A stretch of 64,000 nt of DNA from Astragalus membranaceus (taxonomy: Eukaryota; Streptophyta; Magnoliopsida; Fabales; Fabaceae): assembly GCA_039519185.1 (NCBI GenBank), contig CM076849.1:79033621-79097620 (forward strand), read 5' to 3'. A program made the position numbers and the translations under genes. The notes under the pieces are model-generated. The model worked only from the letters and a program-made list of their open reading frames with translations. It was not told where the DNA came from and searched no databases. Below are positions 42,577 through 53,996 of the stretch, piece after piece. The number at the start of each line of letters is the position of its first letter. The first letter of the stretch is position 1.

Positions 42577-43249
42577 AGTACTTCTTGCTGTTTTCTTTCA
42601 ACATTTGCACCGTTGGGTGCTTCCTCCCCTTCAACATAATTCTCCCAGATCTGCAAAAAAAAAGTTTTTTTTTTCAAAATAGTTAACAAGGCAAAAAAGT
42701 GATACTGTCAAACATGGTTGAGACCCCATTCTTACTTTCAGCTTTTTACTCTTAGCGGATTGTTCAGCTTGTTCTAACTGGTAAAAATCAGGAATCTTGT
42801 CACTACCAAAGGAGGTTTGAAGTTTAGCAAGACCAGCTTCAAGTAGTACACTTGCCACATTGGATCTCGACTCCCATAAGGATCCCAAGAATGTTCTAGT
42901 TCTGTCAACAGTTTCCACCTCAATCTGCAAAAATTAAAACATTTAATTACATAAAATAAAATAAGATAAGTGACATATGGGACTCGGGAATCTCAAACTA
43001 AGAAAGGAACTCATTTACCTCAACATCTCTCTGCATTATCTTTCGCCTCATCGGTGCAATTGCTTCATCAGAATATGGCTCATCATGACCAGGACATCTG
43101 ACACCAGGGAATGCAAAAGCAATACTGCAAGTTTCTTTTGGAGTCAACAATTTGAATCGGTGACCACTAAAGACATATTCCACTACAGCAGGAATTCTTC
43201 TACTTCGATGCAGGAAAGGCAAGAAATCCCTGGCTTTCTTGGACGATGC
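42577..43249 (-). pseudogene. Tudor-SN (TSN/SND1) captured exons
   Basis: Three minus-strand exons match a staphylococcal-nuclease-like repeat of Tudor-SN: 43019-43249 (SSKKARDFLPFLHRSRRIPA, then VVEYVFSGHRFKLL and IAFAFPGVRCPG), 42736-42924 (IEVETVDRTRTFLGSLWESR, LLEAGLAKLQTSFGSD) and about 42577-42650 (IWENYVEGEEAPNGANVERK). TSN is an RNA-binding stress-granule scaffold. A 26 bp tandem duplication follows the last exon (about 42530-42580) and adds a stop. It lies directly upstream of the HDH exons on the same strand, so a TSN-HDH chimeric transcript is possible. The Tudor domain and other SN repeats are absent. Confidence 0.88.
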
Positions 43250-43487
43250 CTAATAATATGAATCAAAAGGAAATAGTTACAGACTCGAGTAATACTTTAT
43301 AAGCTTCAAAGTTAAACAAAATCTAGTACGAGTAAACAATTTCTCACCGTGACCTAGTCAGTTATATGCATCACTGGAGGATCCTTGGCAGAATGGATGC
43401 CTTTTCTTCCATTCATCACTGGAAGAGCTTCAGCTTTCTCGCCAGGGTGACCCCCATCCATCCTGAATACTCCACTAAGGTCCAGCT

Positions 43488-44350
43488 CTAGAAGACCACA
43501 TCCGAGAACCCTTTGTGGTTAAGCAAGAAGTTATTAAAGCGGAATGGTTTTAGACCCCAGTTGGAAGAGACATACTTCGATAGAGCCCAAAGGGAGACAT
43601 TTGCCCATTTCTCCACCCACTCATCCAAAACCAATATACAGTCAAACCCACTCATTGCCCTCCCCCCCATTGGTTGAACCCAAGTAAATCTCCTACCCAA
43701 TAGATGTAGGTCCACCAAGCCAAGTTCACTTAAGAAACTAGAGAATTCAGCAATTTCTGTATCATCTGACGCAGAAACCCCCAATGAAGCTCCATCCCGC
43801 CCACTTTGAGAGTCAACCGAGTTAAAATCCCCCGCTACACACCACAGACCATCCCTAAAGCCCATATTGGACATGAAAAGGTTTTGCCACAGAAAACCAA
43901 AGCATGTTTCGAATAGATGTTTTCTAAAAATCATCTCTCCCTCTCCACACCCCAAGGAAAACCCCCAAGAAACTCTAATATTTAAAGAATAAAATCCTCT
44001 AGTTTTGTCCCATGGGAGAGAAACCCCTCACTGGCCACCACCGAAATGGACCAACACCACCCAACCTCACTATTACCCTATAAAAACTGACAAAGATTCC
44101 TTTTTGGTTTCTTTGATAGCCAAGAAGTCTACCCATTCCTAATAGCTTCGGCAAAGGTATCCCTCTCCTCTAATGCTACCAACCGCGCCCATAGGGAGGC
44201 ATTCTCACCACCACTACTTAGGCAAATGTCCCTGCCAATCTTAAGGATATCTGATGTTTCCTTTCGAAGAATCCGTATAGGACCCCAGGCCCCACCCCTA
44301 CTGACACCACTTATACCCGGGGACATTGCTAAGATGGACAAATTGAGCAT
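43488..44350 (-). pseudogene. LINE-2: endonuclease fragment
   Basis: The frame at 43488-43955 shows AGDFNSVD, LHLLGRRFTWVQPMG, FDCILV and WGLKPFRFNNFLLNHKGF, the L1-type endonuclease pattern. The Asp in the usual DR(V/I)L position is kept, but the SDH motif is degraded. The part to 44350 is frameshifted LINE sequence. No reverse transcriptase follows. Between 43250 and 43488 I see no recognisable feature. Confidence 0.8.
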
Positions 44351-44396
44351 TTCCCAGACAAATAACTAGAGGCCCCACTTTGACCAAATTAGACTA

Positions 44397-44404
44397 GTGC
44401 TATT
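44397..44404. other. Empty MITE target site beside RING-H2 copy C
   Basis: A single GTGCTATT followed by GAC. In units A and B this word is duplicated around the MITE. Copy D has one such site as GTGTTATT at 55208-55215. Confidence 0.75.
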
Positions 44405-44573
44405 GACTAGTGCATTATGCAGTGTCAATGGGTTGCGAGGAGTGAAATTTTGGCGAGAAAGGTATATAAAATGTAACAAAGAATAAAAATTGTTAATTAG
44501 AAATGAGAATAAGGAATTTTATATATAATATATAATTTATTACATAGACAAAGACCTAAAAGCAATTACTCAA

Positions 44574-44919
44574 CGTATCCACCATGTATCACGGTCATCA
44601 GTCCGAATGTCACAATAATTTTTAAAGAACAGAACTTCAGCTCCAAGCTCAGTATAGAATCTTCTATTTGGTCTCATAGGGTTACACCTTTGTGATACAT
44701 ATGGTTACACCTTAGCTCACTAATCTTATCTCCTTCTTCAATTTTGCATAAACAAACAGCACAATCTACATCTTCCACTAAGCTGGGTTCATAATGACAT
44801 ATTCTAAGCTCTTCTCCAAATAAAGGAGTGTGAGAATAATGAAGGTTGTAGAAGGGATAATATAGAAGGAAATTAAACACCCATTTTAGATGAGTATACA
44901 CTACAGTTAAGTATTTCAT
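44574..44919 (-). pseudogene. RING-H2 copy C, second half of finger deleted
   Basis: Begins MKYLTVVYTHLKWVFNFLLY and keeps the first half of the finger (CAVCLCKIEEGDKISELRCN, HMYH). A deletion then removes the region holding the last three ligands (CLDRWVAFKDTCPLC in copy A) and shifts the frame. The old tail can still be traced to GGYVE in the shifted frame, with the usual CTCAACGTATCCACC 3' end. A TATAAATA box is kept upstream. It is not a functional ligase. Confidence 0.88.
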
Positions 44920-45421
44920 GATCAGGATGCTAGCTTAAGGTTTGGGTAGAGAATTAGGAGTCTTTGCTCAGAAGAATTTAGTTGAGTTTGGAGAAGTGGA
45001 AGTTGAGAAATTGGAGTGTGTTGATATTGGAGAAGTGGAAGTGTTTAGTGATATTTATAAGGGTTGTGTCTATATTTGACCAAATAAAAAATGTTTTGTG
45101 TCTATATTTGGATACTACGTTGGCAGCTTGTTGGACTTTCAAAATGGGATGAACTTTGTTTTGATATTTTTGTATAATATAATAATAAGGTCCACTTGTG
45201 ACAACTTATTAAAAGAAGTATAGCTAGGAATTATATGATATTGATAGACGCGTCCGCGGGCCAACATGTGCCATTTTTTGTGTTGACAAATCATGAAACA
45301 TAACAACTGTTGTAATATAAAAAATCATACTAACTTCCATGTGCAATTGATTTTCAGAACCAATCTTTCCGGGAAAGTCTCTTAGCTCAGTATGTTTAGT
45401 TTATCAATATATTGCAAAAAT
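44920..45421. other. RING-H2 copy C promoter and distal flank
   Basis: The first 150 bp align with the leaders of copies A and B. From about 45245 (ACGCGTCCGC) to 45400 it aligns with 62930-63060 next to unit B (GACAAATCATGAA, TAATATAAAAAATCA, CTTCCATGTG). So the flanks of copies B and C share an origin. There is no gene. The last five bases AAAAT (45417-45421) are the target duplication of element 3. Confidence 0.7.
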
Positions 45422-48006
45422 TGTAACACCCCGATATTTCTATTGACCAAAAATACCCAGGTGCACATTAGTAACACATCAGAGATATATTTCCTGCTTA
45501 GACACTGAATATCACTATAAATTTTTCGCTGAATATAACCCAAACAGTCTTACTTACAACAAGACAATATGGTTCTCAGACCATATACCATCAGCAATTA
45601 TAGTATTCAGTATCATACAAGAAAGCGGAAGAAAGATATACATTAAATACATAATGTTTTAGTATACAGACAACAAAGGGGAAATAAGCTTAAACATAAA
45701 GCTAGGCTATCAGCATCCAGTTTGAGCTCAACCAACTCGTGCCTCTTGGATATCCGCTGTCCCTGTGTCTCTGTAAAACAACAACATTTAAACAATGAGA
45801 TACAATCTCAGTGAGTTCTACCGAGACCCCTACTAACACTCTCGGTTCAGTTATTAGATCTTTTATAACTTAACACGACACCGACTGCAAAACATTGCTA
45901 CTCTCGGTATGTCGTAACATAAACAAAGTGCGGCACCGACTGCGGAACATCGCTAACCCCGGTGTATCGCACAAGAAACAAAGTACGGCACCGACTGCGG
46001 AACATCGCTAACCCCGGTGTATCGTACAATAATCTTTAACGTAACACCGACTGCGGAACATCGCTAACCCCGGTGAACGTGTTAACACAAGTACGACACC
46101 GACTGCAAAACACTGCTAACCCCGGTGTATCGTACAACAAACAAAATACGGCCCCGACTGCGAAACACCGCTAACCCCGGAGAACCGTATAACAATCTTT
46201 AACATAACACCGACTGCGGAACATCGCTAACCCCGGTGAACCCCCCTACCAATAGTACATTCTCCCATTGGCAAGGAGCCTAGGGAAGGGGATCATGACT
46301 GCCCCGCCTAGTATGTTACACATGGGTCGTCACCCAACTCGATATACTATATACGTATATCTACAACACTATGAACCCACGGTCCATCAAATCAGACAAT
46401 CAATGAAACACTTTAATCCACATTTTATAAAATCCAAGTTCACACTCGCACTCTAGTTGACCACATTTCGACACAATTTTCAACTTCGAAAGTATTTTAT
46501 AAAACCCTTTTGAAACGTACGCAAAATCATGGCATAATAAGCCTAATATCATTATGGAAGGGTTAGGAAAGGATTAGGAGAGGATTGGAATCGAAACGGA
46601 ATCATTTTGGGCACTTTGAAAATTTTGGACAGAACAAGGCGCACGGGTCGTGCCCCTGGACGCACGGGTCGTGCTCATTTGACAGCATTGCAAAAATGGC
46701 CTGTTTTATGAAAAATTGCTTTCCGATTGATCCCGATACTCGTTCCGCTCAATTCCGATTCTCGTTCCGATCGAAAACAGACCAAACAACCAACAAAATA
46801 GACCCAACTAAAACCACACAATCAATCAACCCAATCAAAAACTCAATCAAAACGGATTTTATCAAAAACGACATATTTTCCAATTAACGGTTTTTAAGTC
46901 AAAATCTTTCGAAATCAAACCACCAAAAATTCTGTTTCAACGCGACATAACTCGAGACTCGCTCCGATCGATTCCTAACCCGAAACAGACAATATCAAGT
47001 AATATTCCAGACCAGCGAAAGCGGTAAAACGATCAATTAATTAATTCGAAAACAAAAATCCTAAACGTGAGTAAAACTCACCCTTGAAGCGTGAACCACG
47101 ATCGAGCCGAATTCTCCGAGTAACCACACGAACATTCCCCGCTTAAGCTTTCCGTTCCGACGTCGCTCCAATCCGCTTCCAAAACTTTCCGCTCGATCAC
47201 GAAACCTCTTTTTGACCGAAATGCCGAATTCCTCGAAATCTTCCCCGAACACTATTCATCATCTTCCTCCTCTAACCTCCATGACACTATTCACATATAA
47301 ACTCCAAATTTGGGTTTCTCAAACCTAACTCACCCAAACCTTGATTTCTTCTCCTCAAGCTAACAATCAAGCTTCTAATTGAACTCTTATAACTTCAAAG
47401 CTCATAAATGGAAGGATGAACTCCAAACCTCCACTTTTAAGCTCCAAATTCGAAAATGGTGGAGAGTGAGAGGAAGGTTTGTTGGTGATGATTCTTGGAT
47501 CAAAATGAAGAGGGTGATGAGATGATCATTTTTTGTGTAAGAGGGATGATGATTTGATGAAAGCTATCCTCTCCCTCTCCTCTTCTCTCATTCGCTTCCT
47601 TCTTCTTTTCTCCCCCATTCTTTTCTTTTCTCCCCTCGGCCTCTCTCTGTTTCACGCCCCCCCTCTTCTTTCCTTTCTATTCTTTTAATTTCTTTCCTTT
47701 CATATTAACACACACACACTTATATTTATTTAATTTAATTAATTCTCTCTTCTCTTCACTCACACACACCCACGTATACATATATATATTTATTTAATAT
47801 ATTTGTTGTAACGCGGTCAAATTACCATATCGATCGAAATCTCCTATTTCGATTCCAAAACTTCCTTGGTCCGTATTATCCGGTTAACGATCCGATGACA
47901 ACAAATAAATAATTTTAGCACTCGGTAAATTTACCCGTTAAGTACTAAATTAATTCAATTGGGTTAACATCCCAATAATTCGGTTAATTATTTTGCGGAT
48001 GTTACA
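45422..48006 (-). mobile_element. LTR retrotransposon element 3, 3' LTR (left)
   Basis: The element is on the minus strand, so this left LTR of 2585 bp is its 3' LTR. It matches 51405-53991 with about four substitutions and one 2 bp difference in a CA run, so insertion is recent. It carries a hairpin-module array at about 45822-46243, a TGAGAT/ATCTCA hairpin at 45796-45810 and GC-rich near-palindromes at 46640-46675. Its inner boundary is followed by a CT-rich stretch (polypurine tract on the minus strand, about 48008-48030). Confidence 0.93.
45822..46243 (-). repeat. Array of covarying stem-loop modules, element 3 left LTR
   Basis: Six to seven copies of a module with core ACTGCGGAACATCGCTAACC, closed by CACCG/CGGTG. 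Further outward arms differ by copy but pair: ACGACA/TGTCGT (45875, 45910), GTGCG/CGCAC (45928, 45968), GTACG/CGTAC (45983, 46023), GTACG/CGTAC (46091, 46131) and ATACGG/CCGTAT (46146, 46185). An outlying pair CCGAGA/TCTCGG at about 45822-45846 may be another copy. The same array lies in the right LTR at about 51805-52226. Confidence 0.8.
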
Positions 48007-51000
48007 TTCTCCCCAACTTAAAAGAATTTTGTCCTCAAAATTTCGTCAAGTTTTTCATCTGATTAACCGAGTATCGACACCCTCAGAAAGGTCTTAAGTT
48101 GCTGGAACACAATCTTGAATTAACGAAATAAGCGTAGGAACTCTTCCCAAGTTGGCACATCAATCCCCAAGTATGATCCACTACTACCTTGATACGAACT
48201 CTCTGGTCGCGCCTCTACACGAGAAACTCATCATTCGCCTACATCGGCTCGGCACCGCGTTTGAAAACGCTTTCGAAGCTTCATTCCAATCATCCTCGTT
48301 TACTCCCCAACTTTGATTAATCTAAATCAAAGAGTCTAATACGAGACGCTTGATAGAAATATACATTGAAAGCGAGATCCACAAACTTGTACTCCTCGGA
48401 GGGTGTAAACGCGTTTTCAACAAATCTTATGAAATCCATAATCGTTCTCGTACACATTGACAAATGTGACGAAAAAGTCACTTGTGAAACTTCTTGACTC
48501 GCTCCCAAGATTTCGAGATAATACTTCTCGAAGGAAGATGAAGTGAGGATTTACTAGAAACGTTTATCTTAAACGTAGAAATAAACCACGGGGACATCAA
48601 ATCAATTGAACGTAATGAAAATCACCTCAGTTGTTCTCCAAACAACTTTCAAACAGAACTCAGAGCTCCTTTCCGAATTATTCAATAGCGTTGAGAGCTT
48701 CCCCTCAACCTAAGTAATCCTCCTAGGATTTTCCTCCTCAATCATATTCTATTAGCCTCTTAACTCGTTCCCAAAATTAACTTTAGCATGCGGGTTTTCA
48801 TAAAAACGATTTTTCAAAACTACCACACCGCACGCCAAGCTTCACTTCGGAAATTCCAGTCCCTTGCAGCAGATCCATCAATTAATCCTTTGGTGCTTAT
48901 TCGCAATGTGAAAAACAGTCAACAGACACCTCATTTTCATATTCGTATTCACGTTTGGCTTGTCAAACGGAATCACACAATACTATCTCCTTGTTAACCT
49001 TCACAAAGGAAAGGTTAACAAACTAATACCTCGCCACTGATACATCTGCTTTATATTCTGTACACCCTGGAACAGAATATAAACTTCGTTATGCTTCCTC
49101 TAACACTTGCCTTTTATCGTTCTCATCATCGGCCGCACAGATTCTACCGTTGAAACAACTGACTCCATCACTAACCACGGTAAAGTCTGGAAATACCTTT
49201 GTGATTGTAGCTTCACATCAACTTCCTGTGCTAAGCGTATAGAATCCCTTAGGGAACTAGAGATCCTCATATGGCTCAACACTAAAAGGTTCCTCTCGAT
49301 CTTGAATTCAGATTTAAGTCTCTATCAGACTCTAATAATTCCATCTAATGCATCATAATTCTGCCGTGTGGAGCGACTTCCTATTATTCGCATCAGCTAC
49401 AACATTGGAATCTCATGAACGATACTTCAACCCGAAGTCATAATCCTTCAGAAATTCTACACACTTCTCTGCCTGCTATTCAGTTCTTTCTGATCAAACA
49501 GATGCCTTAAACTCTTGTGACCACTAGAGACTTCGAAACGAGACCCATACAGGTAACGTCTCCAAATCTTCAGTGCATACACAATAGTTATTAACTCCAA
49601 TTCATGAGTTGGATAATTCTCTTCACGAGACCTTAATTGTCTGGACGCCTAAGGTACCACTTGTTGATCTTTTCATTAGAATACATCCTAAACCCTTCCC
49701 TGAAGCGTCATCGAAAATTTAAAATTCCAATGACGGATCCGGAAGAATCAGGATTGGAGCAGAAGTCAAAATCTTCGACTCTAGAAAACATCCTTCACAA
49801 GCGGCATCCCACGTAAACGAATGACCCTTACGAGTTAACCGAGTAAGTGGAAAGCTAACTGCGAGAACCCTTGAACAAATCTCTTATAGTAACCGGCTAG
49901 GCGCAAAAACTTCTGATCTCTGTGACTGAGGTCGGACGCTCCCAATTCAACACAGCTTCTATTTTTCCTTTCGACTAACCACACCGGAGCACTCCTTAGC
50001 GAAGTACTCGGTCGAATGAATTTCTTTAATGTCGACTCTTCAAGTTGAGACTCAATTTCCTTTAATTCTCAAGAAACCTTCAATAAGAAACAGTAGATAT
50101 TGATCCCGTGCCAGGAATCAATTCTGCAGTAAACTCTACTTCTCGCTCTGGAGGTCCAGAAGAAACTTCATCGTGAAAACATCCAGAAAGTCATTCATGA
50201 CCTGAACGTTCGCCAAATCTAAACTAGTTCCAGCGGATGCAGATAACATACTAACTTGTGCTCCCGCACCTTGGAATGAAGATTGACCGTCTAAGGTGAA
50301 CTAGGTAACCGCTTCAGAATTTGTCCTAGACAATTCAACTGATTCTGCAGCGAAGCTGACAGCGATTAACACAGTCGATTGCAACATGATTGGCAGTCAT
50401 CCAATTCATACCCAAAATGGTGTCCACACTTCTCGTAGGCAAACAATAAATTCTACCACGAAATTTCTGCCTCCTATGACAAGTAGACAATTCTATACCA
50501 AGATTATGTCTGGACACGACCCTTAGCAGCAGTTAAAATAGTCATCGGCTCGGATAGCGATGATAAGGCTAATCCCAACCGATTCACACGCGATCGGGAT
50601 ATACAGCAATAGGTTGCACCCAAACCATATAATATACTGATCGAGTTATTGAAAACTGATCCCATAGCCCTCAGTAGATTGTCTGCAGTCGTAACTGGCT
50701 AAACATCCAGAATGTTGACTTGTCCTTGCCTTAGAGCTGCTTGTGACTCCTTGGAACTTTTCCTTACGGGACACTCTTTACCATAGTGACCCTCTACATT
50801 TCTATAATAGCACCGATTAGATCTTCGCTTGCAATCACCGCTGTGTGGCTCTCCACAGTTAGAACATCTTCTGACCTTTGAAGAATCAAAGAATTGCATC
50901 TGCTTTTCCTTTGATGATATTATCTTAGGACTTTGCATTCGGAGTTGATATTTCAACTACCTCCTTTCCTTTCCCATATTCCTCATGAGATCATCCTCGG

Positions 51001-51404
51001 CGACATAGGCTGGTTGCACTAAGGCAACAAAATTGGTAGCAGTATAAGAACTGAGACCATAACTCATAAAAACACTTATGCCCGTCTGATACTTCTGCAT
51101 TCTCCGTTCGTCATCCGAAGCTTACCTTACCACTTGGTAAAACTGAGACAACTTCTCGAACTTAGCGGTGTATTCTCCCACCGTCATGTCACCTTTCCTG
51201 AGGATGCACCGGTTGAAGATTCCGATTGTGGTCGAGGATTGCATCTTGATCATCCAATCATAATTCCGCTTACGATGCACTAAGTATTAAGTTGATCAGG
51301 CTCAATGTCTCTTAGCATCACAAGTGTAATTACAAAAAGGACTAGCAAGGAATCGACTCAACCCTAAACTAAGTCCGACTAGGTCGAACTGCTCTGATAC
51401 CAAC
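48007..51404 (-). pseudogene. Element 3 degenerate gag-pol
   Basis: Read on the minus strand, fragments in order are: gag (GDMTVGEYTAKFEKLSQFYQ, about 51110-51190); a zinc-knuckle region (50699-50956) in which one CCHC cysteine is replaced (CYYR); a protease lacking the catalytic Asp (YGLGATYC, near 50615) with a later GMNWMTANH; the start of RT (LPPEREVEF); then an abrupt join near 49955 to VLNWERPTSVTEIRS. The RT core with its DD motif is therefore deleted. Remnants of RNase H (DASGKGLG near 49690, FLKDYDF near 49440) and a little of the integrase region follow. Many stops occur. The primer binding site (complement of TGGTATCAGAGC) is at about 51391-51402 beside the right LTR. It is a non-autonomous element. 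Confidence 0.88.
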
Positions 51405-53991
51405 TGTAACACCCCGATATTTCTATTGACCAAAAATACCCAGGTGCACATTAGTAACACATCAGAGATATATTTCCTGCTTAGACACTGAATATCACTA
51501 TAAATTTTTCGCTGAATATAACCCAAACAGTCTTACTTACAACAAGACAATATGGTTCTCAGACCATATACCATCAGCAATTATAGTATTCAGTATCATA
51601 CAAGAAAGCGGAAGAAAGATATACATTAAATACATAATGTTTTAGTATACAGACAACAAAGGGGAAATAAGCTTAAACATAAAGCTAGGCTATCAGCATC
51701 CAGTTTGAGCTCAACCAACTCGTGCCTCTTGGATATCCGCTGTCCCTGTGTCTCTGTAAAACAACAACATTTAAACAATGAGATACAATCTCAGTGAGTT
51801 CTACCGAGACCCCTACTAACACTCTCGGTTCAGTTATTAGATCTTTTATAACTTAACACGACACCGACTGCAAAACATTGCTACTCTCAGTATGTCGTAA
51901 CATAAACAAAGTGCGGCACCGACTGCGGAACATCGCTAACCCCGGTGTATCGCACAAGAAACAAAGTACGGCACCGACTGCGGAACATCGCTAACCCCGG
52001 TGTATCGTACAATAATCTTTAACGTAACACCGACTGCGGAACATCGCTAACCCCGGTGAACGTGTTAACACAAGTACGACACCGACTGCAAAACACTGCT
52101 AACCCCGGTGTATCGTACAACAAACAAAATACGGCCCCGACTGCGAAACACCGCTAACCCCGGAGAACCGTATAACAATCTTTAACATAACACCGACTGC
52201 GGAACATCGCTAACCCCGGTGAACCCCCCTACCAATTGTACATTCTCCCATTGGCATGGAGCCTAGGGAAGGGGATCATGACTGCCCCGCCTAGTATGTT
52301 ACACATGGGTCGTCACCCAACTCGATATACTATATACGTATATCTACAACACTATGAACCCACGGTCCATCAAATCAGACAATCAATGAAACACTTTAAT
52401 CCACATTTTATAAAATCCAAGTTCACACTCGCACTCTAGTTGACCACATTTCGACACAATTTTCAACTTCGAAAGTATTTTATAAAACCCTTTTGAAACG
52501 TACGCAAAATCATGGCATAATAAGCCTAATATCATTATGGAAGGGTTAGGAAAGGATTAGGAGAGGATTGGAATCGAAACGGAATCATTTTGGGCACTTT
52601 GAAAATTTTGGACAGAACAAGGCGCACGGGTCGTGCCCCTGGACGCACGGGTCGTGCTCATTTGACAGCATTGCAAAAATGGCCTGTTTTATGAAAAATT
52701 GCTTTCCGATTGATCCCGATACTCGTTCCGCTCAATTCCGATTCTCGTTCCGATCGAAAACAGACCAAACAACCAACAAAATAGACCCAACTAAAACCAC
52801 ACAATCAATCAACCCAATCAAAAACTCAATCAAAACGGATTTTATCAAAAACGACATATTTTCCAATTAACGGTTTTTAAGTCAAAATCTTTCGAAATCA
52901 AACCACCAAAAATTCTGTTTCAACGCGACATAACTCGAGACTCGCTCCGATCGATTCCTAACCCGAAACAGACAATATCAAGTAATATTCCAGACCAGCG
53001 AAAGCGGTAAAACGATCAATTAATTAATTCGAAAACAAAAATCCTAAACGTGAGTAAAACTCACCCTTGAAGCGTGAACCACGATCGAGCCGAATTCTCC
53101 GAGTAACCACACGAACATTCCCCGCTTAAGCTTTCCGTTCCGACGTCGCTCCAATCCGCTTCCAAAACTTTCCGCTCGATCACGAAACCTCTTTTTGACC
53201 GAAATGCCGAATTCCTCGAAATCTTCCCCGAACACTATTCATCATCTTCCTCCTCTAACCTCCATGACACTATTCACATATAAACTCCAAATTTGGGTTT
53301 CTCAAACCTAACTCACCCAAACCTTGATTTCTTCTCCTCAAGCTAACAATCAAGCTTCTAATTGAACTCTTATAACTTCAAAGCTCATAAATGGAAGGAT
53401 GAACTCCAAACCTCCACTTTTAAGCTCCAAATTCGAAAATGGTGGAGAGTGAGAGGAAGGTTTGTTGGTGATGATTCTTGGATCAAAATGAAGAGGGTGA
53501 TGAGATGATCATTTTTTGTGTAAGAGGGATGATGATTTGATGAAAGCTATCCTCTCCCTCTCCTCTTCTCTCATTCGCTTCCTTCTTCTTTTCTCCCCCA
53601 TTCTTTTCTTTTCTCCCCTCGGCCTCTCTCTGTTTCACGCCCCCCCTCTTCTTTCCTTTCTATTCTTTTAATTTCTTTCCTTTCATATTAACACACACAC
53701 ACACTTATATTTATTTAATTTAATTAATTCTCTCTTCTCTTCACTCACACACACCCACGTATACATATATATATTTATTTAATATATTTGTTGTAACGCG
53801 GTCAAATTACCATATCGATCGAAATCTCCTATTTCGATTCCAAAACTTCCTTGGTCCGTATTATCCGGTTAACGATCTGATGACAACAAATAAATAATTT
53901 TAGCACTCGGTAAATTTACCCGTTAAGTACTAAATTAATTCAATTGGGTTAACATCCCAATAATTCGGTTAATTATTTTGCGGATGTTACA
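51405..53991 (-). mobile_element. LTR retrotransposon element 3, 5' LTR (right)
   Basis: A 2587 bp LTR. The right flank AAAAT (53992-53996) duplicates the left flank. In element orientation it ends TAGAAATATCGGGGTGTTACA-like, the same end as element 2, so the two families are related although the LTR bodies differ. Confidence 0.93.
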
Positions 53992-53996
53992 AAAAT

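Noticed and set aside
39949..43249. A working histidinol dehydrogenase gene
   Set aside because: Both ends of the enzyme are missing and the upstream exons belong to Tudor-SN.
45822..46243. CRISPR-like array
   Set aside because: Regular repeats with differing intervals look superficially similar, but the DNA is a plant LTR, the intervals are the complementary arms of hairpins, and no cas genes exist.
46585..47252. ORFs of 63-100 residues in element 3 LTRs (also 52568-53235)
   Set aside because: They are identical in both LTRs because LTRs are copies, and they show no protein family features.
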